A DNA stretch of 64,000 nucleotides from contig NZ_JAGGOG010000016.1 of the NCBI RefSeq assembly GCF_018614655.1, positions 299,758 through 363,757 of the forward strand. The letters run 5' to 3'. Below the pieces are notes generated by a model. The model saw only the letters and a list, made by a program, of their open reading frames with translations, had not been told where the DNA came from and searched no databases. Source of the DNA: Pseudomonas fluorescens (GTDB taxonomy: Bacteria > Pseudomonadota > Gammaproteobacteria > Pseudomonadales > Pseudomonadaceae). A program made the translations under genes and the position numbers. This document shows, in pieces, positions 23,924 through 32,662 of this stretch. The first letter of the stretch is position 1; the number at the start of each line of letters is the position of its first letter.

Positions 23924-26518
23924 TTAGCCCACTGGCGCGGGTTCCGGCTCCGGTGCCGAAGGTTTCGGCAGCGACGACAGGAACGCCATGATCAATGCCG
24001 CGACGTACGGCAGTGATTGAACCAGCAACATCACCACCCAGAAGCGCATGTCATTGCTCGGCAGGCCTTGCACCAGGTAAATCCCCAGCGCCGCGCCCCA
24101 CAACAGCAGCATGATGAACATTTCTTCCCGGGCTTCGGAAATGGCTACCCAGAAACCGTGGTTATCCGCGTTTTTCGGGGTACGAAAGAACGGAATACTG
24201 GTGGTGAAGAAACCATACAGCACCGCTTTGGCAATGGTGTGGGACAACGCCAGCCCGGCCAGCGCCGCGCAGAACGCATCTTTGAGGTTCACACCCACCG
24301 CACGACGGTAGAGGAAGATGATCTTGCCGACCTTGAACACGAACAGTGCCAATGGCGGGATCGCGAAAATCAGCAGCGGCGGATCAACCCGCGTCGGCAC
24401 GATAATCATCGCCGCCGACCACAACAGGGCGCCGACGGTGAAGAAGATGTTCATGCCGTCCGCCACCCACGGCAACCAGCCCGCTAGGAAGTGGTAGCGC
24501 TGGCCACGGGTCAGCTCGGTGCCCTTGCCGCGCAGCAGGCTGGCAGTGTGCCGCTTGATGATCTGAATCGCCCCGTAGGCCCAGCGGAAACGCTGTTTCT
24601 TGAAGTCGATAAAGGTATCGGGCATCAGGCCCTTGCCGTAGCTGTCGTGGTAATACGCTGCCGACAGGCCTTTCTCGAAGACCCGCAGGCCCAGCTCGGC
24701 ATCTTCGCAGATACACCAGTCGGCCCAGCCCAGCTCTTCGAGCACCGAGCGACGGGTCATGGTCATGGTGCCGTGCTGGATGATCGCGTCGCGGTCGTTA
24801 CGGGTGACCATGCCGATATGGAAGAAGCCTTTGTATTCGGCGTAGCAGAGCTTCTTGAAGGTGCTTTCGTTCTGGTCGCGATAATCCTGTGGCGATTGCA
24901 CCACGGCGATTTTCGGGTCGGCGAAGTGCGGCACCATGTGCTTGAGCCAGTTCGGTGAAACACAGTAATCGGAGTCGATCACCGCGATCACTTCGGCATC
25001 CTTGGCGGTATGCGGGATCAAGTAGTTCAATGCGCCGCCCTTGAAACCAGCCAGGGGCGAGACGTGGAAGAACTTGAAGCGCGGGCCCAGGGTTTCGCAG
25101 TAGTCGCGCACGGGTTCCCAGACGGCCGGGTCCTTGGTGTTGTTGTCGATGATCAGGACTTCATAGTCCGGGTAATCGAGGGCGGCCAGGGCGTCGAGGG
25201 TCTGTTTGACCATCTCCGGCGGCTCGTTGTAGCAGGGCACATGGATCGAGACTTTCGGGCGGTAGTTCGAATCACCTTCAACCGGCAGGAATTCACGCCG
25301 GCGCTTGTGAGTCCAGACCGCTTCCGCCAGTTCGTGGGCCTCGGTCAGCAGCACGATAAACACCCCGAGGGCACCGAGTGCCAGCAGGAAACCTACCGTC
25401 AGGCTGAACCAGGTGCTGTATTGCTGGCTGTAGTCGTAGCCGATCCACACCAGTACCGATCCGCAGAGGAACGCGATAAAGGTCAGGAAAGTCCGGCCAC
25501 GCTGGCGCAAGGCCGAGCCGTCGATCATCAGCAGAGTCAGGGACAGCAGCGCCAATACCACCGAGCCGATCGCCAACACTCGCCATTGTGGAATGGCGAC
25601 GACTGGCCCATCGAAGTTGAACTTCTGCTGGCGCGCGGCGTTGAACACGCCCCAGTAAGCGCCCACAGAACCTTCATCACTGGCTTTCCACGGCTGATCG
25701 AACGCTTCGATCACGAAGTAGTTGTAGCCCTGACGGTTCAGCTTGTTCACCAGCGTGCGCAGGTAAATCGCCTGGTCGGCAGGGGATGCGTCAGCACCGC
25801 CACGCATCCGGCCATTGCTCGGCCAGCCAACCTCCGACAGCAGCAGCGGTTTTTTCGGGAAGGTCTTCTTCAGATCCCGGGCACGGTCGAGAACGAACTG
25901 CCCGGCCTTGTCCACCGGGATGTGTTCCCAGTACGGCAGGATGTGCGCGGCAATCAGGTCGACGTGTTTGGCCAGTTGCGGGTTGTGTTCCCAGATGTGC
26001 CATTGCTCGGAGGTGGTCACCGGCACCTTGACGGCGGCGCGCACGCGATCCAGCAGCACGATCAGCGCTTCAGGGGTGATTTCTTCGCGGAACAGGGCTT
26101 CGTTACCCACCACCACCCGCACGACGCTGCGGGAACTGTTGGCAATCTCGATGGCACGCTGGATCTCGCGCTCGTTGCGCTCAAGGTCCGGGCTGATCCA
26201 GATCCCCAGGGTTACCCGCAGGCCGAACTCTTCCGCCAGCTTGGGGATATCCCCCAGGGTGCCGTCGACCGAGTAGGTACGGATGTTGTCCGTCAGCTTG
26301 CTCATGATCGCAAGGTCCTGACGCATCTGATCGTCGGTGGGGTACTGGTCTTTCTGTGGGTACTGGCCTTGCTGGAATGGCGAGTAGGAAAAGCCGGAGA
26401 TCTGCTCGGGCCAGTTAGGGGCAGTGACCGGGCGGTTGATCAGCGCCCAGAAGCCGGTGAACAGCGCGGCAATCGCCAGCACTACCACCAGGTTGAGTCC
26501 AAATTTACGCGATGACAT
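23924..26518 (-). CDS. ndvB: NdvB-like glucan synthase, GH17 + GT2 fusion
   Basis: An 864-residue inner-membrane protein. After a first membrane helix (about 10-28) comes a periplasmic GH17-type domain with both catalytic Glu present: Glu140 in VVGNEALF and Glu229 in LLSEVGWPSNG. Three membrane helices (about 313-392) lead to a cytoplasmic GT2 domain from residue 422. Its DSD is at 515-517, an acidic ED at 605-606 and QRFRW at 642-646, followed by further helices. This matches P. aeruginosa NdvB, which makes periplasmic cyclic beta-glucans linked to biofilm antibiotic tolerance. The GH17 part probably works as a transglycosylase (inference). dapE and rlmA follow, as beside PAO1 ndvB. Confidence 0.88.
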   Translation of the reverse strand: MSSRKFGLNLVVVLAIAALFTGFWALINRPVTAPNWPEQISGFSYSPFQQGQYPQKDQYPTDDQMRQDLAIMSKLTDNIRTYSVDGTLGDIPKLAEEFGLRVTLGIWISPDLERNEREIQRAIEIANSSRSVVRVVVGNEALFREEITPEALIVLLDRVRAAVKVPVTTSEQWHIWEHNPQLAKHVDLIAAHILPYWEHIPVDKAGQFVLDRARDLKKTFPKKPLLLSEVGWPSNGRMRGGADASPADQAIYLRTLVNKLNRQGYNYFVIEAFDQPWKASDEGSVGAYWGVFNAARQQKFNFDGPVVAIPQWRVLAIGSVVLALLSLTLLMIDGSALRQRGRTFLTFIAFLCGSVLVWIGYDYSQQYSTWFSLTVGFLLALGALGVFIVLLTEAHELAEAVWTHKRRREFLPVEGDSNYRPKVSIHVPCYNEPPEMVKQTLDALAALDYPDYEVLIIDNNTKDPAVWEPVRDYCETLGPRFKFFHVSPLAGFKGGALNYLIPHTAKDAEVIAVIDSDYCVSPNWLKHMVPHFADPKIAVVQSPQDYRDQNESTFKKLCYAEYKGFFHIGMVTRNDRDAIIQHGTMTMTRRSVLEELGWADWCICEDAELGLRVFEKGLSAAYYHDSYGKGLMPDTFIDFKKQRFRWAYGAIQIIKRHTASLLRGKGTELTRGQRYHFLAGWLPWVADGMNIFFTVGALLWSAAMIIVPTRVDPPLLIFAIPPLALFVFKVGKIIFLYRRAVGVNLKDAFCAALAGLALSHTIAKAVLYGFFTTSIPFFRTPKNADNHGFWVAISEAREEMFIMLLLWGAALGIYLVQGLPSNDMRFWVVMLLVQSLPYVAALIMAFLSSLPKPSAPEPEPAPVG

Positions 26519-26737
26519 GGCTATTTCGGGTTCCAAAGGGTGTGGAACGAAAAGAGGTGTCGGCCTGCGCCGAACGGCGCGCATCCTACACCGGCCTTTC
26601 ACTGACCGTACAGCAAGCCGAGAAAAACCGGACATTGGGCAGTGCAACTCGTCGTAAGTTCTCTTACTTGTAGCTTGTAGTTTAAAACTTGTCGCTGCGT
26701 AGCCCTATAATGCGCGCCGGTTTTTGGGGTAATGGTC

Positions 26738-27547
26738 ATGAGTACAGAAGATCCGCGGTTTGCAGGCGTCGCCCGCTTGTATGGCATTGAAGGCCTGGAA
26801 CGCTTGAAGGCGGCCCATGTGGCGATCGTCGGCGTCGGCGGTGTCGGCTCCTGGGCGGCGGAAGCCATTGCCCGCTGTGGCGTGGGCGAGATTTCGCTGT
26901 TTGACCTGGACGATGTCTGCGTCAGCAACAGCAATCGGCAGTTGCACGCGCTGGACAGCACTGTGGGTAAGGCCAAGGTCGACGTCATGGCTGAGCGCCT
27001 GAAAGGCATCAACCCGGACGGCACCGTGCATGCCGTGGCGGACTTCGTTACCCGCGACACCATGGCCGAATACATCACCCCCAACATTGATTGCGTGATC
27101 GACTGCATCGACAGCGTCAACGCCAAGGCGGCGCTGATTGCCTGGTGCAAGCGGCGCAAGATCCAGATCATCACCACTGGCGGTGCGGGCGGGCAGATTG
27201 ATCCGACGTTGATTCAGGTGTGTGACTTGAACCGTACGTTTAATGATCCGCTGGCGTCGAAAGTGCGTTCGACCCTGCGTCGTGATTACGGGTTCTCCCG
27301 CACCGTGACCCGCCATTACAGCGTGCCTTGCGTGTTTTCCACCGAGCAACTGCGTTACCCGAAGCCGGATGGCAGCATCTGTTTGCAGAAAAGTTTTGTC
27401 GGTGATGGCGTGAAGCTGGACTGCGCCGGTGGGTTTGGCGCGGTGATGATGGTGACGGCGACGTTTGGCATGGTGGCGGCCACCAAGGCGGTGGACAAGA
27501 TTGTGGCGGGGGTGCGGCGGCCTTCGGAGCGGGTCAAGGCAACATAA
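26738..27547 (+). CDS. tcdA: tRNA threonylcarbamoyladenosine dehydratase
   Basis: E1-like, ATP-dependent enzyme that cyclises t6A37 of tRNA to ct6A. The 269-residue protein has the nucleotide-binding motif GVGGVGSW at 32-39 and DLDDVCVSNSNRQ, typical of TcdA (CsdL). The ATG at 26738 is preferred over one two codons earlier. It converges on csdE and csdA, its partners in E. coli, where CsdA and CsdE feed sulfur-relay activity to it. tsaB in this window acts earlier in the pathway. Confidence 0.95.
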   Translation: MSTEDPRFAGVARLYGIEGLERLKAAHVAIVGVGGVGSWAAEAIARCGVGEISLFDLDDVCVSNSNRQLHALDSTVGKAKVDVMAERLKGINPDGTVHAVADFVTRDTMAEYITPNIDCVIDCIDSVNAKAALIAWCKRRKIQIITTGGAGGQIDPTLIQVCDLNRTFNDPLASKVRSTLRRDYGFSRTVTRHYSVPCVFSTEQLRYPKPDGSICLQKSFVGDGVKLDCAGGFGAVMMVTATFGMVAATKAVDKIVAGVRRPSERVKAT

Positions 27548-27572
27548 CGCTCAGCTCTGAGCGAAGATCAAA

Positions 27573-27663
27573 ATGTGGGAGCGGGCTTGCTCGCGAATAC
27601 GTAGTGTCAGTCACCAGATGTTTGGCTGACCCACCGCCTTCGCGAGCAAGCCCGCTCCCACAC
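27573..27663. repeat. REP palindrome pair, GTGGGAGCGG type
   Basis: ATGTGGGAGCGGGCTTGCTC and GAGCAAGCCCGCTCCCACA flank about 45 bases. An extra part-copy (AAGCCCGCACCCACAT) follows immediately at 27664-27679. Lies between convergent tcdA and csdE. Confidence 0.85.
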
Positions 27664-27679
27664 AAGCCCGCACCCACAT

Positions 27680-28093
27680 TTAGTGTTGTGTACGACTCAG
27701 GTCCCGCATCCGCTGAAGCACCGCATTGAGGCCATTGCTGCGTGACGGTGACAATTGGCGGGCAAGCCCCAGTTGATTGAACCAATCAGGCAAATCAACG
27801 GCCTGCAACTCGTCGGCAGACAAACCGTTAACCCGTAACAGCAGCAACGCCACCAGCCCGCGAATCAGGCGTGCATCGCTGCTGGCGGCAAACTGCCAAT
27901 GCCCTTGCTGCAAACGCCCCACCAGCCACACCAGGCTCTCACAGCCCTGCACCAGGTTGGCGTCGACCTTATCTTCGTCCGCCAAGGCCGGTAGCCGCTC
28001 GCCCCATTGCATCAGCATGCGTGCACGTTGCTCCCAACTGGTGACTGCCTGAAAGGCTTCCAGCGCAGCCACCGCCTCCGTGGGCAAGCTCAT
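27680..28093 (-). CDS. csdE: SufE-family sulfur acceptor CsdE
   Basis: A 137-residue SufE-type protein that takes persulfide sulfur from the cysteine desulfurase and stimulates it. The acceptor Cys is residue 51 in QGCESLVWLV. Its ATG overlaps the end of csdA by 4 bases, so the pair is translationally coupled. I name it csdE rather than sufE because of the adjoining csdA and the convergent tcdA; no other suf genes are present. Confidence 0.9.
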   Translation of the reverse strand: MSLPTEAVAALEAFQAVTSWEQRARMLMQWGERLPALADEDKVDANLVQGCESLVWLVGRLQQGHWQFAASSDARLIRGLVALLLLRVNGLSADELQAVDLPDWFNQLGLARQLSPSRSNGLNAVLQRMRDLSRTQH

Positions 28094-29295
28094 CGCAGCA
28101 TGTCCAAGGCCTGATCCAGCGCTTCAAAGAAGCGCTCCAGGTCGTCGGAGTCGTTGTACAGCGCCAGGGATACCCGAATCGCACCCGACAACCCCATGTG
28201 CTTGAGCAGCGGCATCGCGCAATGATGGCCTGCGCGTACGGCAATCCCTTGTTCGGTCAACAGGTGGGCGAGGTCAGCGTTGTGCACGCCTTCCACCACA
28301 AAACTGGCCAAGGCTACTTGTGGTGAGCCCAGCAGTTGCACGCCATTGCGCGCTTTCAAGCCACGCAGCAGATAGTCATGCAGCGCGGCTTCGTGAGCCA
28401 TCACCGCGTGCTGATCCAGTGAGGTCAGGTAGTCCAGGGTTGCTCCCAGGCCGATCACTGCGGCAATCGGCGGTGTTCCCGCTTCGAAACCCAGAGGCGC
28501 CGGACGGAAGCTGGCGCTGTGGTAGTCGGCCTGTTGCACCATCTCGCCGCCAAACTGCCAATGACGCAGGTGATGCAACGCTTCGGTGCGCCCGTAAAGC
28601 ACGCCGACGCCGTCCGGGCCGTAGAGTTTGTGGCTGGAAAACACATAGAAGTCGCAGCCCAGGGCCTGTACGTCATGGCGTCCGTGGACAATGCCTTGGG
28701 CGCCGTCGATCACTGTCATGGCGTCGTGCGCCTTGGCCAGCGCCAATAACCGCGGCAACGGTTGCCAGGCGCCGAGCACATTGGACAGTTGGCTCACTGC
28801 CAGCAGTCGAGTACGCGGGCCAATCAAGCGGGCAGCGGCTTCCAGGTCGATCAGGCCGTCGGCGTCGAGCGGCAACACCACCAGCTCAAGCTCCCGACGT
28901 TTGGCCAGTTGCTGCCAGGGCAGCAGGTTGGCGTGGTGTTCCAGGGCGCTGATGACAATCTCATCACCCGGGTTGAAAAGGTGCTCCAGGCCGTAAGCCA
29001 GGAGGTTCAGCGCAGACGTCGCGCCGTGGGTGAAGATGATCTGCCCGTCGTCGCCGACATTCAGCCACTGCGCCACTTTGTTGCGGCTGTCCTCGAAGGC
29101 CTGGGTCGCATGGGCGCCCGGCAGATGTTGAGCACGGTGCACATTGGCTGCGCCATTGGCGTAGTAATGACTGATCGCGTCCAGCAAGGCTTGAGGTTTT
29201 TGCGTGGTGGCGGCGTTGTCCAGATAGGTCTGGTCTTGCCGTTGCAGGGTGGCGATGGCCGGAAAATCGGCGCGCCAGGGAGAGGGCACAAGCAT
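28090..29295 (-). CDS. csdA: Cysteine desulfurase CsdA (SufS class)
   Basis: PLP enzyme that takes sulfur from cysteine and passes it to CsdE. The 401-residue protein has the PLP Lys at residue 223 (SSHKLYGPDG), His121 in ALEHHANLLPW, and the active Cys at 359 in AGHHCAMPLL, the short-loop class II type. The start at 29295 (MLVPSPWR) matches the domain start, though the ribosome site is weak; an ATG 12 codons upstream is possible. Followed by csdE with a 4-base overlap. Confidence 0.93.
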   Translation of the reverse strand: MLVPSPWRADFPAIATLQRQDQTYLDNAATTQKPQALLDAISHYYANGAANVHRAQHLPGAHATQAFEDSRNKVAQWLNVGDDGQIIFTHGATSALNLLAYGLEHLFNPGDEIVISALEHHANLLPWQQLAKRRELELVVLPLDADGLIDLEAAARLIGPRTRLLAVSQLSNVLGAWQPLPRLLALAKAHDAMTVIDGAQGIVHGRHDVQALGCDFYVFSSHKLYGPDGVGVLYGRTEALHHLRHWQFGGEMVQQADYHSASFRPAPLGFEAGTPPIAAVIGLGATLDYLTSLDQHAVMAHEAALHDYLLRGLKARNGVQLLGSPQVALASFVVEGVHNADLAHLLTEQGIAVRAGHHCAMPLLKHMGLSGAIRVSLALYNDSDDLERFFEALDQALDMLR

Positions 29296-29364
29296 GGTGA
29301 TCAAGACTCGTATAAGCGAGCTACACCGCAAAGGTGCAGCCCGCCAGTGGCATCGAGTCGCTGC

Positions 29365-30399
29365 TTAGTTGTGAGCGTGCAGCGCTGCGTTCAGTTCGAT
29401 GGCCGATTTGTGGGTTTTGCACTCCACGGCACCGGTCTCGGAATTGCGACGGAACAACAGGTCAGGTTGACCGGCCAGTTCGCGAGCCTTGACCACCTTG
29501 ACCAGTTGGTTCTGCTCGTCGAGCAGCTTTACCTTGGTCCCGGCGGTCACGTACAGGCCCGATTCCACGGTGTTGCGGTCGCCCAATGGGATACCGATAC
29601 CGGCGTTGGCGCCGATCAGGCAGCCTTCGCCGACCTTGATCACGATGTTGCCGCCGCCCGACAGGGTGCCCATGGTGGAGCAACCGCCGCCCAGGTCCGA
29701 GCCCTTGCCGACGAACACGCCAGCCGATACACGGCCTTCGATCATGCCCGGGCCTTCGGTGCCGGCGTTGAAGTTGACGAAACCTTCGTGCATCACGGTA
29801 GTGCCTTCGCCGACGTAGGCGCCAAGGCGGATACGTGCAGCGTCAGCGATACGCACGCCGCTTGGCACGACGTAGTCGGTCATTTTCGGGAACTTGTCCA
29901 CCGAGAACACTTCCAGCAACTCGCCACGCAGGCGGGCTTCCAGTTGGCGTTCGGCCAGTTCGGCGATGTCGATGGCGCCCTGGCTGGTCCAGGCCACGTT
30001 CGGCAATTGCGGGAACACACCGGCCAGGCTCAGGCCATGCGGCTTGACCAGGCGATGGGACAGCAAATGCAGCTTGAGGTAGGCCTCTGGGGTGGACGTC
30101 AGCGCGGCGTCTTCGGCCAGCAGCGTGGCAACCAGCGGCTTGTGGCTTTCAGCCAGGCGGGTGAGCAGGGCGGCTTGAGTTGCATCGACGCCTTTGAGGG
30201 CGTCAGCCAGTTGCGAAGCCTGGGCGACGGTGAAGGTGATCGCCTGGTTGCCTTCGCTGTAGCCGAGGATTGGCGCGATGGCCGCGACGACTTCAGCCGA
30301 TGGATTGAGCAGGGGTTGTGCGTAAAACACTTCCAGCCAAGCACCTTGGCGGTTCTGAGTGCCGACGCCGAAGCCCAGGCTGAACAGGGAGTTGGACAT
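29365..30399 (-). CDS. dapD: Tetrahydrodipicolinate N-succinyltransferase
   Basis: Transfers succinyl from succinyl-CoA to tetrahydrodipicolinate, the first step of the succinylase branch of lysine synthesis. The 344-residue protein is the longer DapD form seen in Pseudomonas. It has a left-handed beta-helix with hexapeptide repeats in the second half (GAYVGEGTTVMHEGFVNF, then GGGCSTMGTLSGGG and GANAGIGIPLGD). A 33-base gap separates it from the upstream YffB/ArsC-like gene, and the two may be cotranscribed. Confidence 0.96.
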   Translation of the reverse strand: MSNSLFSLGFGVGTQNRQGAWLEVFYAQPLLNPSAEVVAAIAPILGYSEGNQAITFTVAQASQLADALKGVDATQAALLTRLAESHKPLVATLLAEDAALTSTPEAYLKLHLLSHRLVKPHGLSLAGVFPQLPNVAWTSQGAIDIAELAERQLEARLRGELLEVFSVDKFPKMTDYVVPSGVRIADAARIRLGAYVGEGTTVMHEGFVNFNAGTEGPGMIEGRVSAGVFVGKGSDLGGGCSTMGTLSGGGNIVIKVGEGCLIGANAGIGIPLGDRNTVESGLYVTAGTKVKLLDEQNQLVKVVKARELAGQPDLLFRRNSETGAVECKTHKSAIELNAALHAHN

Positions 30400-30432
30400 G
30401 CTGTTACCTCTACAAAAATGGAGTGGGCTGGC

Positions 30433-30795
30433 CTACTTGAGGGCCGCCGAATAACTATCTGGCTTGAAGCCAATCAGGGTTCTGTCACCGAGATCAAGCG
30501 CCGGGCGCTTGATCATCGAGGGTTGTGCGAGCATCAATTCAATGGCTTTCGCCTGGTCGAGATCGGCTTTGCGTTCGTCTTCGAGTTTGCGAAAGGTGGT
30601 GCCCGCACGGTTCAAAACCACCTGCCAACCGTGCTCATTGCACCATTGGGTCAAGTGTTCGCGGTCGATGCCGACCGTTTTGTAGTCATGAAACTCATAG
30701 CTGACAGCGTGTTCATCGAGCCAGGTGCGCGCCTTTTTCATGGTGTCGCAGGCTTTGATGCCGAAAAGGTGCAACGTTTTGCTTGAAGCGGTCAA
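30433..30795 (-). CDS. ArsC/Spx-family (YffB-like) protein
   Basis: A 120-residue thioredoxin-fold protein of the ArsC/Spx/YffB family. It reads TLHLFGIKACDTMKKARTWL, with a single N-terminal Cys at residue 16, and a later KRPALDLGDR that matches the conserved kRP. I use the TTG at 30795, which has GGGGG 7 bases upstream; a GTG at 30834 is also open. Members of this group are often annotated as reductases, but arsenate activity is not shown and no arsenic genes are near. It lies just upstream of dapD on the same strand. Confidence 0.85.
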   Translation of the reverse strand: MTASSKTLHLFGIKACDTMKKARTWLDEHAVSYEFHDYKTVGIDREHLTQWCNEHGWQVVLNRAGTTFRKLEDERKADLDQAKAIELMLAQPSMIKRPALDLGDRTLIGFKPDSYSAALK

Positions 30796-31006
30796 GGAAT
30801 TGCCCCCTTTGGGTAGCTGAAAATGAAAGACCACGGATTATGCCACGACCGGAAGGGTTCGGTGCCGCTCGTCACCCATTGGCGTTAACAGGTGCGACTT
30901 TTGTGCAACGGTCAGCGGGCAGCATAGGCGGCTAATATGGCACTTCAACGGCGAGTTGTTGCCTGATGTGTGTTATTGCAAGTCGATTGTCTGGGAATCC
31001 CGTGTT

Positions 31007-32650
31007 ATGCAAACCGCCTACACCGTTCTAATCCTGCTGATGTTGGTCAGCGTTTCGCGCCTTGTGGGGCGTGTCATTCCTTTGCCGCTGCCACTGGTGC
31101 AGATCGCCGCCGGGGCCTTGCTGGCCTGGCCGACCCTGGGGCTGCATGTGGCGTTGGACCCGGAATTGTTTCTTTTCCTGTTTCTGCCCCCGCTGCTGTT
31201 CTCCGATGGTTGGCGTATGCCAAAGCGTGAATTGTGGCGCCTGCGCGGACCGATTCTGACGCTCGCCGTGGGGCTGGTGTTGTTCACCGTAGTGGGCGCC
31301 GGTTACTTCATTCATTGGTTGTTGCCGTCTATTCCACTGCCCGTGGCCTTCGCCCTGGCGGCGGTGTTGTCGCCGACGGATGCCGTGGCGGTGTCAGCCA
31401 TTTCCCAGAACCGCCTGCCGACGCCCTTGATGCACATGCTTCAGGGCGAGGCCCTGATGAACGATGCGTCGGGTCTGGTGACGTTCAAGTTTGCCCTGGT
31501 GGCGGCAGTGACGGGGGTGTTCTCCCTGGCGAATGCCAGCCTGACCTTCGTGTTGGTGGCGGTCGGCGGCCTGGCCATTGGTGTGGCCTTGAGTTGGCTG
31601 GTGGGCCGCCTGCGGGCCTGGATGATCGCCCGAGGCTGGGACGATCCGGCCACACACGTAGTGTTCATGTTATTGCTGCCATTTGCTGCTTACGTGCTGG
31701 CTGAGCGTCTTGGTGCCTCGGGCATCCTGTCGGCGGTTGCGGCGGGGATGATGCAAAGCTGGCTGGATCTGCTGCCGCGCCAGACCAGCACTCGCCTGCT
31801 CAACCGAAGCGTCTGGTCGCTGCTGGAGTTTGCTTTCAACGGCCTGATCTTCCTGCTACTGGGTTTGCAGTTGCCGGACATCATCAAGGCGGTGACCAGT
31901 CACGAGGCTACGCTGTGGCCGACGTTGATGTATCGCTGCCTGGAGGTGGTTGCGATCTTCCTGGTGCTGGTGGTGCTGCGGTTTATCTGGGTGCAAAGCA
32001 TCTGGCGCCTCTCAGGCTTGCTGCGGCGCCTGCGAGGCAAAGGCGCATTGACGCTAGTGCCGACGGCCCGTTCCTGCTGGTTGTTGACCGTGGGCGGCGT
32101 GCGCGGGGCGGTGACCCTGGCGGGCGTGATGTCGGTGCCGCTGCTGTTGAGCCCTGGCGTGGACTTTCCGGAGCGTGACTTGCTGATCTTCATTGCCGCC
32201 GGGGTGATCCTGCTGTCGCTGGTTGTCGCCTGTATCGCCTTGCCGCTGTTGCTGCGGGGTATTGAAAAGAGCCCGGACAACAAGCGTCGTGGAGAGGTGC
32301 GAGACGCCTGGAAGAAAACTGCCGAAGCGGCGATTCATGCGCTAGAGGTTGAAGAGCCTGCCGATGCCGCGCCCCAGGATGCCGCCCAGGCTGCTTTGTC
32401 GACAGAGCTCAAGGCGCGGATCATGTCGGAGTATCGTCATCAGTTGGAGGTGTTCAACGACTCGGCCGAGGCCCAGGCATTGGCGTTCCAGATGGATCAA
32501 CTGGAGCGCAAGTTACGGCTTAAGGCCCTGCGGGCGCAGCGCCTGGAACTGTATAGCCTGAGCCGCCATCACCAGATTGGCGATGACGTGCTGCGGGAGG
32601 TGTTGGCGGATCTGGATATGAGTGAGGCAAACCTGGGTCACATGAAGTGA
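31007..32650 (+). CDS. CPA1-family Na+/H+ antiporter
   Basis: A 547-residue membrane protein with about 12 hydrophobic segments. It has the CPA1 signatures LFLFLPPLLFSDGWRM, SPTDAVAVSAI and GEALMNDASGLVTF, where the last holds the Asp of the ion site. A cytoplasmic C-terminal tail of about 110 residues is charged and helical (ALAFQMDQLERKLRLKALRA). Likely exchanges Na+ or K+ for protons; the ion cannot be told. It starts at 31007 (MQTAYTVLI). Divergent from the YffB-like gene and convergent with dapC. Confidence 0.93.
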   Translation: MQTAYTVLILLMLVSVSRLVGRVIPLPLPLVQIAAGALLAWPTLGLHVALDPELFLFLFLPPLLFSDGWRMPKRELWRLRGPILTLAVGLVLFTVVGAGYFIHWLLPSIPLPVAFALAAVLSPTDAVAVSAISQNRLPTPLMHMLQGEALMNDASGLVTFKFALVAAVTGVFSLANASLTFVLVAVGGLAIGVALSWLVGRLRAWMIARGWDDPATHVVFMLLLPFAAYVLAERLGASGILSAVAAGMMQSWLDLLPRQTSTRLLNRSVWSLLEFAFNGLIFLLLGLQLPDIIKAVTSHEATLWPTLMYRCLEVVAIFLVLVVLRFIWVQSIWRLSGLLRRLRGKGALTLVPTARSCWLLTVGGVRGAVTLAGVMSVPLLLSPGVDFPERDLLIFIAAGVILLSLVVACIALPLLLRGIEKSPDNKRRGEVRDAWKKTAEAAIHALEVEEPADAAPQDAAQAALSTELKARIMSEYRHQLEVFNDSAEAQALAFQMDQLERKLRLKALRAQRLELYSLSRHHQIGDDVLREVLADLDMSEANLGHMK

Positions 32651-32662
32651 CCCGCGATCAGC

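Noticed and set aside
28762..30786. Long plus-strand open frame of 674 codons across csdA, dapD and the YffB-like gene
   Set aside because: It runs opposite three clear genes and crosses their boundaries; no domain or start signal.
30433..30795. Arsenate reductase call for the ArsC-like protein
   Set aside because: Only the fold and one Cys support it, and no arsenic-resistance genes are nearby; it fits the YffB/Spx-like subgroup better.
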